Positions 6,835 through 7,488 of a stretch of 7,488 bases of DNA are shown in pieces. Location of the stretch: the NCBI GenBank assembly GCA_020058465.1, contig JAGVDZ010000057.1, forward strand, positions 1-7,488. The letters run 5' to 3'. The notes beneath the pieces were generated by a model, which saw nothing but the letters and a program-made list of their open reading frames with translations, ran no database searches and was not told the origin of the DNA. The DNA comes from Parachlamydiales bacterium (GTDB taxonomy: Bacteria; Chlamydiota; Chlamydiia; Chlamydiales; SM23-39). A program made the translations under genes and the position numbers. Positions within the stretch are counted from its first letter, which is position 1, and each line of letters begins with the position of its first letter.

Positions 6835-7315
6835 GGTGGGTGTTCTCCTGATAGTGATGTTCGAGGTGAGCAAAGGGCAAGTAAGTTTCTTGCTTTGTTT
6901 GTTGAGATATTAAAAAAGATTCAATCGTAGTCCTTTTAGGACATAGTCCCCCTTGGCATTCTGCATAGGAAGGGACCTCGAGGAGGATGGCTTCTCTAAG
7001 AAGTGGGGAAAAATCAAATGTGCCGTGGGCGACTTTATGCAGAGGTTCGGCATGGGCAAACTGCTCGACTTGGATGAAGATGGAGGAAGAAGCATTACAG
7101 ATGGAGCAGGGTAATAGGGCTTTAGTTTTAGCAGAGAGATGGAGGATAAGGTGGTCGGAGGAGAGGTAGGCTTTGAGTTCTATTTGGACCAGATCTTCGA
7201 ATAGAAGATCAGGCTCGTGGATATCTAAAAAGGCTGGAGACGTCGACTTTTGAAGGACGTAGGAGGAAGCTTCTTTGAGTCTTTCAATGTAGAGAACGAA
7301 AAAATCACTTTCCAT
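6818..7315 (-). CDS. yceD: DUF177 / YceD-like protein
   Basis: The protein is 165 residues from ATG 7315. TTG 7327 would add four. It resembles the DUF177 (YceD) family by size, by an acidic, beta-rich middle, and by cysteine placement: CSIC (about 70-73), then a late LREAILLEVPSYAEC segment and GLCPKR with two more cysteines at about 120 and 125, possibly a zinc site. Position is the strongest support: YceD homologues lie immediately before rpmF across most bacteria and in plants, and are linked to 23S rRNA processing or large-subunit assembly. The biochemical activity is not established here. No membrane segment or signal peptide is visible. The TAA stop lies inside rpmF (17-nt overlap), suggesting coupled translation. 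A candidate promoter lies 29-58 nt upstream. I see no clear Shine-Dalgarno. Confidence 0.82.
   Translation of the reverse strand: MESDFFVLYIERLKEASSYVLQKSTSPAFLDIHEPDLLFEDLVQIELKAYLSSDHLILHLSAKTKALLPCSICNASSSIFIQVEQFAHAEPLHKVAHGTFDFSPLLREAILLEVPSYAECQGGLCPKRTTIESFLISQQTKQETYLPFAHLEHHYQENTHHGRPT
6845..6849 (-). promoter_or_regulatory. Ribosome binding site of rpmF
   Basis: AGGAG on the minus strand lies 10 nt before ATG 6834, inside the coding sequence of the DUF177 gene. It fixes the L32 start and is the clearest classical Shine-Dalgarno in the window. Confidence 0.6.
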
Positions 7316-7332
7316 AAAGGTGAACAACAGCC

Positions 7333-7348
7333 AAGATCCCGCGATCTT
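7333..7348. repeat. Perfect 6-bp dyad with 4-nt centre upstream of DUF177
   Basis: AAGATC (7333-7338), CCGC, GATCTT (7343-7348) is a perfect inverted repeat 18 nt upstream of ATG 7315. It overlaps the candidate -10 hexamer, so it could be an operator or an early transcript hairpin. A dyad this short can also occur by chance. Confidence 0.45.
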
Positions 7349-7373
7349 ACCAGATAGGGATGTTTCTGCTCAA
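7344..7373 (-). promoter_or_regulatory. Candidate promoter for DUF177-rpmF-plsX
   Basis: The minus strand reads TTGAGC (7373-7368), an 18-nt spacer, and TAAGAT (7349-7344) preceded by TGG, an extended -10 context like that of the insulinase promoter. Each hexamer matches the consensus at four of six positions. Initiation about 7 nt downstream would leave a leader of roughly 20 nt before ATG 7315. Confidence 0.4.
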
Positions 7374-7405
7374 GAATAGGCCTCATAAGGACAGGGCACT
7401 GACCA

Positions 7406-7486
7406 TTAAAAAAGATTTTTTAAAACCTCCTCTCTGAACACAGGGTCACTAGCAGCCATTATCCGTCTGCCAGCTTTGCCACATTT
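7406..7486 (-). CDS. Possible C-terminal end of an unidentified upstream gene
   Basis: One minus-strand frame is open from the right edge for 26 codons to TAA at 7408-7406, ending MAASDPVFREEVLKNLF. Of the other two minus frames, one begins with TAA and the other reaches TAA after nine codons. The residue mix is plausible for a protein tail (KCGKAGRR then an amphipathic end), and the position fits a gene upstream of the DUF177 promoter. I do not recognise the family, and 26 codons can stay open by chance. No convincing terminator follows; GGTCAG/CTGTCC just downstream is an imperfect hairpin with one mismatch and no U tract. Confidence 0.35.
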   Translation of the reverse strand, partial: KCGKAGRRIMAASDPVFREEVLKNLF

Positions 7487-7488
7487 AT

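Noticed and set aside
6835..6873. Longer N-terminus for L32 starting at 6873
   Set aside because: The 13 extra residues are unlike any L32, and the AGGAG ribosome site points to ATG 6834.
7406..7423. AT-rich inverted repeat TTAAAAAA-GA-TTTTTTAA as a terminator
   Set aside because: It is made only of A/T pairs with a 2-nt centre, lies within the possible coding tail, and lacks the GC stem of an intrinsic terminator.
7381..7488. tRNA or small structured RNA at the right edge
   Set aside because: I could not fold a cloverleaf or find conserved tRNA, tmRNA or RNase P motifs; an open reading frame explains the stretch as well.
1..7488. Mobile element, CRISPR array, phage or defence system
   Set aside because: No transposase, integrase, terminal repeats, spaced direct repeats or toxin-like small genes are visible; nearly all of the DNA is explained by conserved housekeeping genes.

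Overview
The window looks like a chromosomal housekeeping segment from a member of the Chlamydiota, probably an environmental or Parachlamydiales-type lineage. The best evidence is the glycerol-3-phosphate acyltransferase, which is the plant-chloroplast (ATS1-like) type typical of chlamydiae. It sits among the neighbours that, from memory, surround it in Chlamydia (ptr/insulinase, plsB, RNase E/G, a DUF177 protein, rpmF, plsX). Base composition in the stretches I counted by hand is in the mid-forties percent GC, with no sharp change along the window. I assign no species. The adhesin gene pmpD, which I recall next to plsX in Chlamydia trachomatis, is absent: RNase G follows plsX directly.

Every gene I can support lies on the minus strand, so transcription runs from right to left. 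Right to left the layout is: a possible tail of an unidentified gene (7486-7406); a roughly 90-nt gap with a candidate promoter and dyad (7373-7333); the DUF177/YceD-like gene (7315-6818); rpmF for zinc-ribbon L32 (6834-6664), overlapping DUF177 by 17 nt; plsX (6664-5585), whose longest reading frame begins on the last base of the rpmF stop codon; a 107-nt gap; RNase G (5477-3930); plsB/GPAT (3979-2939), overlapping RNase G by up to 50 nt; a 64-nt gap with a convincing extended -10 promoter; and a large exported insulinase-family zinc protease (2874 to the left edge), open for all 958 codons in the window and probably missing only its C-terminus.

Functionally the block joins ribosome supply (L32 and the YceD-like protein), RNA processing (RNase G), and the first steps of phospholipid synthesis (PlsX making acyl-phosphate, GPAT acylating glycerol-3-phosphate from acyl-ACP). 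DUF177-rpmF-plsX is a very widespread bacterial order. The usual fab genes do not follow; RNase G and a plant-type GPAT do. The protease has its own promoter and an export signal, so it looks like a separate transcription unit acting outside the cytoplasm.

I found no mobile element, CRISPR array, rRNA or tRNA gene, phage gene or recognisable new defence or biosynthetic system. The observations most worth a second look are regulatory: a 29-bp interrupted dyad between rpmF and the conserved start of plsX, a dyad overlapping the candidate DUF177 promoter, and homopolymer runs inside two genes.
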